A DNA stretch of 64,000 nt, taken from positions 15,915,234 to 15,979,233 of the forward strand of contig NC_049903.1 in NCBI RefSeq assembly GCF_001411555.2. The letters run 5' to 3'. This stretch comes from Juglans regia. Its lineage: Eukaryota; Streptophyta; Magnoliopsida; Fagales; Juglandaceae. Positions 1-11,641 of the stretch are shown here, piece after piece. The position numbers and the translations under genes were made by a program. Numbering within the stretch: position 1 is the stretch's first letter; every line of letters begins with the position of its first letter. The notes under the pieces were generated by a model. It saw only the letters and a list, made by a program, of their open reading frames with translations, did no database searches and was not told the DNA's origin.

Positions 1-209
1 ATAGTGTATATATATAATATAGTATAGTATTATATATATACTATACTATAACTATATATATACTATATATATTATATAGTACTATATATATATAATGTAT
101 TATATAGATATATAAGTTTTGTTGTTAGTTTTATTAATTATATATTATTTATTCATATATATAGTATACTATATATACTATATTATTATATTTTCATTTA
201 AAGTATTAT
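1..209. repeat. AT-rich low-complexity region
   Basis: The stretch is almost entirely TA/ATA runs with no reading frame of note. It lies directly left of the LTR that starts at 210. Bases 205-209 (ATTAT) would be the left target-site duplication of that element, but the element's far end is lost, so this cannot be confirmed. Confidence 0.8.
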
Positions 210-2828
210 TGTAACGCCCCGTACCCGAGGGTCTGAAGAGTTAACTCATGTCACTTAAAAATCATTTTCCTTCCACATAGTACATATTCTAATTTTTCTC
301 AATCGCACAAAATACTCATATATTTACATCAATTACTCCAGAATAACTATTCTAAGACAATACAAAATTTAATATAAACATCAATCTTCCAACAAATCAC
401 ATCATCAGAGCACAACAAGCTTACTGAATGAAAATCCTCAATACCCATATAAACCTTCTATGTTTAAACCATCATTCTTAACTCTTCTCACCCATGCTCC
501 ATATCCTTGATCCTCAACTGAAACATTCAAATCATCTGAAAAATATTGTGGAGATAAGGGGTGAGTTATCAACAACTCAGTAAGCAGAGAACATATACTA
601 GCATGTAAATATGAACTTTTTTAGAAAGTTCAATATGTAGAAACAAAACATTTTATTTTTATATGCAGATCTCAGAAAACATGTTATCAGAAAATCAGAG
701 CGACTTTTCAATCATTTCATACTCAAGTCAACAATTCAAATTTGAGGATCCATTTCATATTCAAAAACGGTTTGGCATAACATAACTGAACATCTTCATC
801 TTATCATATCATATCATATACCATGTTTAACCCCCGTGGTAGGGTTGTGCTATTCCCGGTGGCCAAATCAGGCAGTATCATGTGGTGAACTTCCCATTTT
901 TCAATCTCGGAGTCCCGAGTGTGCACACAGGAAAGAACATGTAAAAAGACCACTTTGTTTCGAAAGTGGGTGCACTCTATCATATCATGGTGGTACCAAC
1001 CATATCACGTGAACCAGTATCATCATATCAGAACCATATTCAGAACAGATAAGCATGCCAAAGTTTTATCATATCCATGTCATATCAAAACACGTGCGAA
1101 ATATATTCATATCATTTCCATTTGATCAAAAACAGATCCAATAGCACATGAATAAAAATCTCAATGATATCATATTCGCTCTGTTGCATATTTCAGAAAT
1201 ATGTCAAATATTGCTCATGTCTACACAATACATGTCAGAAAATATTTTCTCTTTTTCGTACAGGTTTCATGAGTGATGCAAATAAACGACCGAGGTTGAT
1301 TTTTCTCAAGTTTTCATTTCATCACAAAATATGCAAAGTTTTCAGAAAGTCAACCTCAGTCTCAATAATTCGTATAAAACCTAGCATAGGAACCCCGCTT
1401 ACCTGGACGACTTAACTTTTCCAGAATTTTCCTCAAATATGACGAGTCGACTATAAATCGTCACCTATAAAGATAATCACGTAATTTCCATAAGTTTCCA
1501 ATCAATCATGTATTTCGATATTTAAGCCTAAGCTTCTTAAATAACCTATTTTAAATTTTTCAAAACTTAAAACCTTCATAATCCCAAAATATATCATCAC
1601 TTCCTAAAATCACCAATATCCGCCACAACCCACGTCATACACAAAACACTAATATTTAAACCCGAACCGCCAGCAAATCTCATAGTCTAAACCAATCATA
1701 CTAACAACTCCATCACCCAATCCAATCAACCCCGTTACTCCTCGGACTCAGTCCGGCAAAACCAATAAGCAATTAAATACAGTGTAATGTGCTAGTGCAA
1801 AAATACATTAAATTCACAAGAATTCTATGAAAAATACTTACAATACTATATAATAATTTCTGGAGGATCACGGAGGTGAAACAAGTGGAAAAACAGCTGC
1901 GGAACAGTGCAAAATACACTGTGGCCGTGGGTCACAGATACCCACTTTTCAACGGGTGCAAACGAAGATCCGAAATTGATAGGGTAGGGCCTAGGGATGT
2001 CGGTGAAGCTAGTGGTGGTGATGGTTGGCCGTGAGTGGCGGCGCAAAGGGTGGTTTAAGGCCAAAAATACCCAAAACGGAAATGGAGTTGGATGTGCTTC
2101 ACTGGTGACGGATCGGAGGTGGGGTTGGGTTGGGTCCAATGGGTTGCTTGGAGGTCGAGGATGAAGTGGTGAAGAAATGATGGCCAACGGTGGTGCGATG
2201 GCGGCGCTGGAGTGAAGAGAAGGCCGCGGCTTCGTGTGGCGCGTGGAGGCTAATGGCGGCGCCAGGGAGGCTGAGATCGGAGGGGGAAGGTCGCCGGTGG
2301 GTGGGGGAGCTGCTGGGTTGGGCGGGGCGGTGCAAGTCACGGCGGAACGGTGGCGGTGGGCTGGGTGGACTAAAAAAAATGCACGGGAGAGAGGGAGGGG
2401 CTGGGTCGCGCGGGAGGGGAAAGAAGAAGAAAGAAAAGAAAGGAAGAAAAGAAAAAGGAAGGAAAAAGAAAAGAGGAAAGAGAAAATATAGGGAAAGAAA
2501 TGAGGTCCAATCCTCATAACTTGGGTCACAAAAATGATCCAACGGAAACGATTTTAAAACAGCAAGTGAAATAAAATAATTCAAACCCAGTGATTAAAAT
2601 GAAAATAAATAATTAAACCCAACAACAAGTTAATTTAATTTGAGAAGAAATTTAAACACATAACAATAATTAATTTAAAGAAAGCACTTCAAAAAAAGTA
2701 ATTTTCGTAAACTAAAAATCATAAAAATAGCCTAATTAAAAATCCAATAATTTTAAAACAAGAGAATAAATTCTGAATCAATAAAAATAATTCCTTCATT
2801 AAAATACACTAAAATACGGGGTGTTACA
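210..2828 (-). repeat. Left LTR of the LARD-like element (3' LTR in element orientation)
   Basis: It starts TGTAACGCCCCGTA and ends TACGGGGTGTTACA, giving TG...CA termini with imperfect inverted ends. The first part is AT-rich with a short TATCA run near 806-822. A GC-rich section around 1900-2520 is purine-rich on the plus strand and generates spurious overlapping reading frames. An AT-rich tail closes it. Near-identical sequence recurs from 5634 (the partner LTR), and its second half recurs in the nested solo LTR at about 7180-8264. Confidence 0.9.
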
Positions 2829-2862
2829 TCCTCCCCCCCTTAAAAAATTTCGTCCTCGAAAT
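2829..2862 (-). other. Polypurine tract region of the LARD-like element
   Basis: Immediately inside the left LTR the plus strand reads as a C-rich tract followed by A/T and TTTCGTCCTCGAAATTT. On the minus strand this is the AATTTCGAGGACGAAAT...AAGGGGGGAGGA arrangement familiar from the 3' end of plant chromovirus Gypsy elements, where the pol end and polypurine tract precede the 3' LTR. Confidence 0.75.
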
Positions 2863-5620
2863 TTGTAAGGTCAAACATTAACGCTAAAGCAGGATAGAAG
2901 ATACAACCCAAAACACGCTCGAAAGGATCATGCCATCAACAACTCCGAACAAGCATGAGTAATGTTCTCTCAAATCTATTTCCATAGGCAATTCCATCAT
3001 ACTCGTATTAGTCCCCCGGTGGCACAACACGTCCAGTATTCTTAGGGTGGCAATGCTATCCAAAATCTCATCTTTCCACAAGAGCCTTAACACAACATCC
3101 AAGGAATCCCAATGATTATTATTATTTTCGTAACACGATCTGCGCTAACCTCAATCGACTCCTATGTTAAAACTCACAAACTTTCATTGAATTCTACAAG
3201 TTGGTAACCTATTAGCCACTTCCAAAGTTAACTATCAATAAACATTTCCATCATCCAAACCTATTCCCTCAAAATCAACAAGAATTATATCCTAATTCCG
3301 CACCACCAAAAGTTTAAACTCTAATTACAAGTATCTTTATCAAATTCTCAAATCACCACTAATTCCTTAAGATCAACACAAGGTTTGAATCCTTAATTAT
3401 ATCACAACATAAAACCATTGAGTACGAGGTAGCTCAACGCCTACTAACCAGAAAACTCCCACCACATTTGGTAGAAAATTCTTTATCTCCAAAACTATGA
3501 ACTATTACAGACTTTCCTCAAACTCACCAAGATTTAATTCCTGGATCTGCACCAACTATTATCCTTAAATCTAATATGGATCTAATCCCAAAACCTACCA
3601 CTAAAACCTCGAATTAATAACAATTATTATCCAAACTGGACCAATACCTTCAATCCTCAAAGAAATAATCCCCTTAAAATTTCCTATATCAATAACTCAA
3701 CTTCGATCAACTCCATAATAATGGTCACATACTAACCAGTCCCCAAAATAAATCCAGCTAGCACACCAAGCCTGCAGAATTAAAAAAAAAACTTAAATCT
3801 CATTTCCATTCAGTCCTTCAAATCTGTAATTCTAAAACCTTAAATTATACCAGAATCATTCTCCGAAATCTGTAAGATCGATAAACTTATATCCAATAAT
3901 GAAACAGTCGACTCCCGAAACTTTCAAAATCTAAAACATTAAATGATAACAATCATTTCCTAAAGTCTGCAAAATCTTAAACTTTTGGTGAAATTTCCGT
4001 AAGTCTATCCTTAAAGTTTGTTGAACTTACAATCTTCTATTCTAAAACCTCGTCTCATACATCCATGAAATCGAAAATCTCAAATATCTTACTCCCCAAA
4101 TAGATCACCCAGACTATGCCATTCCTTCCAAACCTTGATATTATAAATGCACACCTAGTCGATAAAAGTTCAAGCTTACTCTGCTAAATATAACAATAGC
4201 GTTCTCAGTTGTACTATCTCCCTACCATAACTTAATCCTTAACCCGTTTTCAACTTCCAACGAAACGAACAAAATAAAATAAACTTAATAAGTAAAATAA
4301 CATAATTTTCATTCCAATAAAATCAAATCAAACAAAACCAAATAAATTTAATTTAAATAAAAACAATAATTTTCAATTAAACCTTTAAACTTTTCTGGTA
4401 CTGCACACATGGTTTTACTCATTCTTAGCCATATCTTTGACCAACTCATATAGTCATTCCTATCATCTCATATTGTAAACCCAACATCGCTCTAAACTCC
4501 AGTACATCTTTAGAATCCAAATCACAAAAAATCTAAACCTTAAATCTTAAAAAGATTATCTCTTATAGTCCACAAAGTAAGCTTGTTGGATCTAAAATCT
4601 CTACACCTCAAAATCTCAAAACTCAATCATAAAGTCTGCAAAATTTAAAACCTTAAATATCTACAAAATCCATTCTTATTCTTTACAAATTTGCACCTCA
4701 AATCTGAAGTTTCTTCCTAAACCCACGGATATCCAAAACTTAAATGTTTTTAGTCTGCAGAACCTCAAACCTGAAATATTCTAATAATCATGTCTTAGTT
4801 CTCAAATTTCTATATATATCAAATATGAAATTACTTCCTAAACCGAATTGATATCCAAAATCTCATATGTTATAGTCTGTAGAACCTCAAACTTATCATA
4901 CAATTGAACTTATGTGCACCTTCAAAAAATATAAACCTTACATCTTATAAAAGATCCTTACCTATAGTCAACAAAGTACGCCTACCTGATCTAAAACTCC
5001 AAGTGTAAAGAAAGTCATTTCTTAAAATCTAAAGCCTTAGTTCTCTTCAAAATCTTCTTTTTAAAACCCACACCATCTAAGACTTCAAACATCCTAGAAT
5101 ATATTCCAAAATGTTGCCGGATTCTAAAACTTTAAAAACAAATAAAATCATATCTTACAATCTTCAAATTTCCATACCTCCAATCTGAGTTAACTTCCTA
5201 GCCCACAGATATTCAAAACCTCAGATTTCGTACGCCATCCAACATGAGTATGCAAAAGCTCAAACCAAATATCTTTAAAATCATGTCCTAGTGCTTTCAA
5301 AATTTTAAAACCTTGAATATCATCAAACATCTAATTATAGTATGCAAACCTCAAACCTGGCTTTCGCTCAAACTTATGTAAACATTGAAATCTAAATCTC
5401 CAAGTCATGTCCTACAGCCTTCAAAATAAACCAATCAAATCTAAAACCTTAAATTCCTAAAACCACAATCCATAAAGTCTACAGAATCTCAAACTTGGAA
5501 TTTTCCCATAATCATCCAACTTGTAGTCCTCAAATTTCTATACCCCAAGTATGAAATTTCTCCTTAAACCAACAGATATCCAAAACCTCATGTTATAGTC
5601 TGCAGAATCTCAAACCTAGG
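2863..5620 (-). other. Non-coding internal region of the LARD-like element
   Basis: About 2.8 kb between PPT and PBS has no open frame beyond chance length and no recognisable gag, protease, integrase or reverse transcriptase motif. It is AT-rich and built from loosely repeated phrases, for example variants of TCTGCAGAACCTCAAACCT and AAAATCTAAAACCTTAAAT, which suggests old internal duplication. I see no gene here. Confidence 0.7.
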
Positions 5621-5633
5621 CTCTGATACCAAC
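5621..5633 (-). other. Primer-binding site, tRNA-iMet type
   Basis: The plus strand reads CTCTGATACCAAC next to the LTR start at 5634. Its reverse complement contains TGGTATCAGAG, the standard initiator-methionine tRNA primer-binding site of plant LTR retrotransposons. This fixes the element's orientation as leftward. Confidence 0.85.
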
Positions 5634-8449
5634 TGTAACGCCCCGTACCAGAGGGTCCGGAGAGTTAACTCATGTCACTTAAAAATCATTTTCCTTCCAC
5701 ATAGTACATATTCTAATTTTTCTCAATCGCACAAAATACTCATATATTTACATCAATTACTCCAGAATAACTATTCTAAGACAATACAAAATTTAATATA
5801 AACATCAATCTCCCAACAAATCACATCATCAGAGCACAACAAGCTTAATGAATGAAAATCCTCAATACCCATATAAACCTTCTATGTTTAAACCATCATT
5901 CTTAACTCTTCTCACCCATGCTCCATATCCTTGATCCTCAACTGAAACATTCAAATCATCTGAAAAATATTGTGGAGATAAGGGGTGAGTTATAAACAAC
6001 TCAGTAAGTAGAGAACATATACTACCATGTAAACATGAGCATTTTCAGAAAGTTCAATATGCAGATGTGGTGCCCCCGACCCCCATGTAAGGAAAACACG
6101 GGAATCGAGACGCCGAGATGATGAAAACACGGTCACACATCCCAACGAAAGTGCTAAGTGTGTGTACATGCAACAGTGTACAATAACAACGCAGTGGATA
6201 AGTTAACTAAGTACCAGAATTTAAATACAAGTAAACATCAGTAAGGTTTAAAAAGTTATACAGTCATCCAAAAATAAAGTTTAACACATGTCCCAAAATA
6301 CAAGTAAGTAAAATAAGATAACAAAGCCAGTGATCCCAGATCACTCGGGCGGAGCCGTCTCCTCAGGCTCGCCCTCCTCCTCCTCATCTGCATCAAAATC
6401 TGCGTTACCACAGAATGGTACCGCAGGTAAGTATAATCCAAAATAATTCTCAAGAATAAAATGCATTTAATGCAACCAACATGCATGCATATGATGAAAT
6501 ATGCATTTTCCTCAAAACATCATTTTTCCCGAAAATCATAATTTTTCAACACACGCCAAGATCCCATTTGGCCCAAAAATAATCCGTAAAACATTTTCCC
6601 AGAAAAATGATTTACACAAAATCCAACTCACACTATTTTCCCCAAAAATAGCCAATTTATCTGTTATTACCCTATGCACCATGGCCTCCCCTAGGGACCA
6701 TCCGCACGTCCTGGCTTCGTAGCGATGCCCAGTTCCGCGCCCAGTGCGTTCGTAGCCAAGCACCCACTACGCAACGAGCGATGCCCAGTTCCGCGCCCAG
6801 CGCATACGTAGCCAAGCATCCTCTAGTCCCCGCCAGCAGAAGGACCATGGAGTCGACACGAATCTCTCGTCCAATCCCATTGTCGCCCAGCGACAATCCA
6901 GGGGACGTTACTCAGTATATTCCGCTCCCGAGCAACCAGAGGAGCTCCACAGAGATAATGCCCCATCTTGTCTTGGGGTCGTGATACACACGCACCCGAA
7001 TTCCATTCTCACATGAAAACTCAGTTTTCATAAACACATGAACATGAATGCAATACACGGAAACCCAGTTTTCCTTTACAAACATGATCATGCATGATAT
7101 CATGAAATGTACATGTATCAACTCTAATCCACAACCATCAATAACCAACCCAAACAAATCCAACCAAACAACTCTAATCACCAATCCATCCAACCCCGTA
7201 CTCCTCGAACTCAGTTCGGCAAAACCAATCAACAGTTCAAATACAGTGAAATGTGTTAGTGCAAAAATACATTAAATTCACAAGAATTCTTTGGAAAATA
7301 CTTACAGTGCTATATAGCAATTTTCGAAGGATCACAAAGCTGCCAGAAGTGGAAAAACAGCTGCAGGACAGTGTAAAATACACTGTGGCCGTGGGTCACA
7401 GATACCCACTCTTCAACGAAGACAAACGAAGACCCAAAAATGGTAGGGTAGGGCCTAGGGAGGTCGGTGAAGCTAGTGGTTGTGAAGGTTGGCCGTGGGT
7501 GGCGGCGCAATGGGCGGTAGAAGACCAAAATTCCCAAATCGAAAATGTAGATGGTGGAGCTTCACCAGTGGCGGATCGGAGGTGCGGTTGGGTCCAATGG
7601 GTTGCCAAGAGGTCGAGAATGAAGTGGTGTGAAGATGGTGGCGAGACGGCGGCGCGCGAAGGAAGTGAAGGCCACGGCAGGGTGTTGCCCGTGGAGGCTA
7701 ACGGCGGCGAGATAGGGGCTGAGATTTACTGGGAAGGGTCGCCGGCCGATGGGGAGGGGAACGGAAGGGGCGGTGTTGGTCACGGGCGGCGCACGGCGGC
7801 GGGCTGGGTGGAGGAGAAATCGGACGGAAGAGAAATAAGGGGTGCGTTGCGCGGGAGAAGGAAACCGAAGGAGAAATAAGGAAGAAAAGAAAAGAAAGGG
7901 AAAAGAAAAGGAGGAAAGAAAAATAGAGGGAAAAGAAATGAGGTCCAATCCTCATAACTTGGGTCACGAAAATGATCCAACGGAAACGATTTTAAAACAG
8001 CTAGTGAAATAAAATATTTCAAACATAGTGATTAACATGAAAATAAATAATTAAACCCAATAATAAGTTAATTTAATTCGAGAAGAAATTTAAACACATA
8101 ACAATAATTAATTTAAAGAAAGCACTTCGAAAATAATTTTCGTAAACTAAAAATCATAAAAATAACCCAATTAAAAATCCAATAATTTTAAAATAAGAGA
8201 ATAAAATTTTGAATCCATAAAAATAATTCCTTCAGTAAAATACACTAAAATACGGGGTGTTACAGCAGAAACAAAACATTTTATTTTTATATGCAGATCT
8301 CAGAAAACGTGTTATCAGAAAATCAGAGCGACTTTTCAATAATTTCATACTCAAGTCAACAATTCATATTTGAGGATCCATTTCATATTCAAAAACGCTT
8401 TGGCATAACATAACTGAATATCTTCATCTTATCATATCATATCATATCA
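5634..8449 (-). repeat. Right LTR of the LARD-like element, interrupted and truncated
   Basis: Bases 5634-6065 match the start of the left LTR almost base for base. The match resumes at 8265 (GCAGAAACAAAACATT, as at about 635 in the left LTR) and runs to about 8449. The gap between is the nested solo LTR. Only the first 0.6 kb of a 2.6-kb LTR survives; the rest is deleted. Confidence 0.88.
6066..8264 (-). mobile_element. Solo LTR nested in the right LTR, 5-bp TSD GCAGA
   Basis: A 2.2-kb LTR starting TGTGGTGCCCCC and ending GGGGTGTTACA is flanked by GCAGA at 6061-6065 and at 8265-8269. The host LTR is continuous across the duplication, so the insertion is resolved to the base. No internal region or second LTR is present, so it is a solo LTR left by unequal recombination. 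Its first ~1.1 kb is unlike the host LTR, but from about 7180 onward it closely matches 1690-2828. The overlapping frames at 7253-8022 are GC-rich LTR sequence, not genes. Orientation is inferred from similarity to the host LTR. Confidence 0.9.
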
Positions 8450-8494
8450 AACGTGAATTTATAACTATTATATTCTTCATAGCTAATATGAGAA

Positions 8495-9020
8495 AATAAT
8501 ACGTTCGAACGTTTAAATTGAATGTTCGAACGTTAATGGATGTACATGAAATTCTCATTTTCATGTTCGAATGTACAATTATAATACGTTCGAACAGGAG
8601 AAGAAAAATGCAGGGAATTTTTTGCTCGATTTAGACACCTCTATGATGATTTGAAACGTTCGAACGTAACTTCTTGTTGATTTCGAATTTGAAAATAATA
8701 GTGTGGGAAATTTGGCGCTCGATTTATGTATCTCTGTGATGATCTGAATGTTCGGACCTTAAAATTTTACATTCGAATGTTAGACAATGAAAATCACTTG
8801 AAATTTATAAAAGTTTGAACGTAAAATTTATTAACGTTCGAACATGAAAATAAAAGTGTGGGAAATTTTTCATTAGATTTTTGGCATTGTCATAGGAAGA
8901 TACGTTCGAACGTGTATAGAAAACGTTCGAACGTTTTCTGAAGAAAATATTATCCATGTCTTTTAACGTTCGAACGTCATCTAATATTTGGGCGGGTTAA
9001 TATAACGTTCGAACGTGTCA
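8495..9020. repeat. Left subterminal TTCGAA repeat array of CACTA 1
   Basis: Roughly ten or more copies of ACGTTCGAACGT or close variants (GTTCGAATG, ATTCGAATG) occur in about 520 bp on both strands. Arrays of short palindromic subterminal motifs are where TnpA-type proteins bind in En/Spm elements; the binding role here is inferred. The same motif recurs in the other CACTA elements of this window. Confidence 0.85.
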
Positions 9021-9059
9021 TCTAAAAATTTTAAAACTTAATGAATACACGCACAGGAA

Positions 9060-9300
9060 GCAGCAGCTCATTTCTACTTCTCCCATGTGCGTAACAGAGA
9101 GAGCAGTGAGAGAGAGAACTCCATCGATTAGCTTCCTAGGTTAGAGAGTGAGAGAGGGTTAGAGTGAGAGAGGGTTGAGTGAGAGAGGGACGTGAGTTAG
9201 AGGGAGAGAGAGTTCAGTGAGAGAGAGTTAAGTGAGAGAGAGACGTGGGTTAGAGAGAGAGAGTTAGAGTGAGAAAGTTTTAGTGCATTTTTTCGTTGAG
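9060..9300 (+). repeat. GA-rich microsatellite-like leader in CACTA 1
   Basis: GAGAGAGAG and GTGAGAGAGGG phrases dominate about 240 bp directly after the subterminal array. The position fits the untranslated leader or promoter of the transposase transcript. No reading frame is supported. The following 9300-9960 is AT-rich and contains a loose direct duplication (about 9505-9690 and 9730-9900). Confidence 0.6.
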
Positions 9301-10019
9301 TTTTGGTAAGGAAAAAACATTTTTCTTTCGTATTTTATTGAATTTTTTTATATTTGTGTTGTGTTTTTGTTATATATATTTCTAATAAGTTAGTGTTGTA
9401 TTTTTTTTAAGGATGTCTGTTTTGGCAAGTTGAAAGCTTTTGGTTCGTAAGAGGATATTATGAGTGCTATGTATATTTCTAAACTTTAAACATTTTATGC
9501 TTACTCTTTTTCTATTGTGATTATTGTTTATATAGTTTGTGAATACTATGTGTGTTTATGGTATTATTGATGAATTAATATGTGTAGAAATATTGTTGTG
9601 GGAATATTGTGAATATGTTATGATATGTATTTGAAATATTGTGACTTTTGATAGTGAATTTTGAATGAATATGTTTACATGGTTAGAAATATATTGTGTT
9701 TATACATGTTGTAATTTTATGCTTACTCTTGAAATATTCGTGATTATTGTTTGTATAATTTGTGAGTTTATGATATTCATTGATGAATTAATGTGTAAAA
9801 ATATTGTTGTGAGAATATTGTTGTTGCTGTTATGATATGGATTTGAAATATAGTGATTATTGTTTGTGAATTTTTATTGAATATGTTTATATGGTTAGAT
9901 TTAAGTAAAGATTAAAAACATTTCATATACATTTCATATGAGACTTAATACTTAACTTAATAAGTATATATAATATATTCATACTAATTTAGTTAGAATA
10001 TAATTATTATTCAAATTAT

Positions 10020-10900
10020 AAGTATAGTATAAAACTTAATTTTGCTTAAAAAAAGAAAAAGAAAGTATATAAATTAACTATATATAAAGTATAATATACA
10101 CATACAATAACTATAATTAATAATTACTTATTAAGCATAAATAACTCACTCAATTAAGTATAACAATTAAAATGATATATTAGGAATAAGATAAGTATAA
10201 AACTTAATTTTAGAAAAAGAAAAATAAAGTATATAACTTAACTATATATAAAGTATAATATATACATACAATAATTATAATTAATAGTTACTTATTAAAT
10301 ATAAATAACTAACTCAATTAAGAATACAATTAAAATGATACATTAGGAATAAGATGAATATAAATATACACATTCAATAACTATAATTAATAATTACTTA
10401 TTAAGCATAAATAACTCACTCAATTAAGTATAACAATTAAAATGATACATTAGGAATAAGATGAGTATAAAACTTAATTTTAGAAAAAGAAAAATAAAGT
10501 ATATAACTTAACTATATATAAAGTATAATATATACATACAATAATTATAATTAATAATTACTTATTAAATATAAATAACTAACTCAATTAAGAATAACAA
10601 TTAAAATGATACATTAGGAATAAGATGAGTATAAAACTTAATTTTAAAAACAGAAAAATAAAGCATATAACTTAACTATATATAAAGTATAATATATACA
10701 TATAATAACTATAATTAATAATTACTTATTAAGTATAAATAACTCACTCAATTAAGTATAACAATTAAAATGATGCATTAGGAATAAGATGAGTATAAAA
10801 CTTAATTTTAAAAAAAGAAAAATAAAGTATATAACTTAACAATATATAAAGTATAATATATACATACAATAATTATAATTAATAATTACTTATTAAAACC
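10020..10900 (+). repeat. ~165-bp AT-rich tandem repeat inside CACTA 1
   Basis: The phrase TATAAAACTTAATTTT recurs near 10027, 10195, 10465, 10629 and 10793. Spacings of about 164-168 bp show a tandem array; the 270-bp step between 10195 and 10465 is one full unit plus one that lost its first ~60-70 bp (10357 onward). Each unit ends CATTAGGAATAAGATGA. The array lies between the GA-rich leader and the transposase start. Confidence 0.8.
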
Positions 10901-11641
10901 TTTGAATAAATTATATATAATAATTATAATAACAATTATATAATAAAAATAAAAATTACATAGGTATCAATTAACAATGTCCTAATATATATAATAACAA
11001 TTAAATTATAATTGTGATGTATCCGAGAACAAAAAATTAATACTTCGTTAAATAATCTTCCATAGATATCATTCTCCCTCGTTGTGTACAAGACACGAAA
11101 CTTGTTCTCATAATTTTCCATCTCTCTTTAGTTTAACAATATAACACTACTTGAAGGTGACATTGTTAATTTAAACAACATGGAGATATTGTTTGTATGA
11201 TTTTTTGATAGATGCGTGTATTGCATAAATACCCTTAGACCCGTTTGGGAATTAGTATACATTTATGTGTCCACTGGTTCTTGAATTGTTCAGTGTGGAC
11301 AGTTTGAGATTATATTATCTGTATTGCACATTTTTGTTACTCCTACTTTCCACGTTTAATATGAAGTTTCGGTGTCTTCCTCTACTTTTCTTCTTGTATA
11401 CTATTCGCAAGGTCACAATCCTTCTATTGGAACACGTATACTAGGAGAACTATGAGGAGGTGCTGCCGAAATTTCTACTAACGTGGAAAGTAGTAGAGTG
11501 ACGAGATTTGTGCAATATGGATAATATAATCTCGAATGGGATATGACCAACTACCTTATCAAAAAAGTAACTTCGTATTGGACCATGACATGCATGTGAA
11601 TTTTCTATGTACGTGTTATTAATAGATTGATGTTTTTAGAA

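Larger units (their letters stand above)
210..8449 (-). mobile_element. Non-coding Gypsy-type LTR retrotransposon (LARD-like), truncated
   Basis: Two long terminal repeats (210-2828 and 5634 onward) bracket a 2.8-kb internal region. Read on the minus strand, the priming site is at 5621-5633 (TGGTATCAGAGC type, matching initiator tRNA-Met) and the purine-rich tract abuts the left LTR at 2829-2860, so the element points leftward. The internal region has no gag or pol reading frame, which fits a large retrotransposon derivative mobilised in trans. The right LTR is interrupted by a solo LTR (6066-8264) and then stops abruptly at about 8449 inside a TATCA run, where CACTA sequence begins. The lost end and missing right target duplication indicate a later deletion. 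Confidence 0.85.

Noticed and set aside
1846..2584. Long Pro/Ser-rich minus-strand frames of 161 and 227 codons
   Set aside because: They overlap each other and plus-strand frames in a GC-rich LTR section, have no domain, and recur in every related LTR (7253-8022, 28423-28891, 40061-40443, 57802-58636). Composition explains them.
8495..9020. Regularly repeated TTCGAA motifs considered as a CRISPR-like array
   Set aside because: The motif is only about 10 bp, spacing is irregular and it lies at the ends of CACTA transposons in plant DNA.
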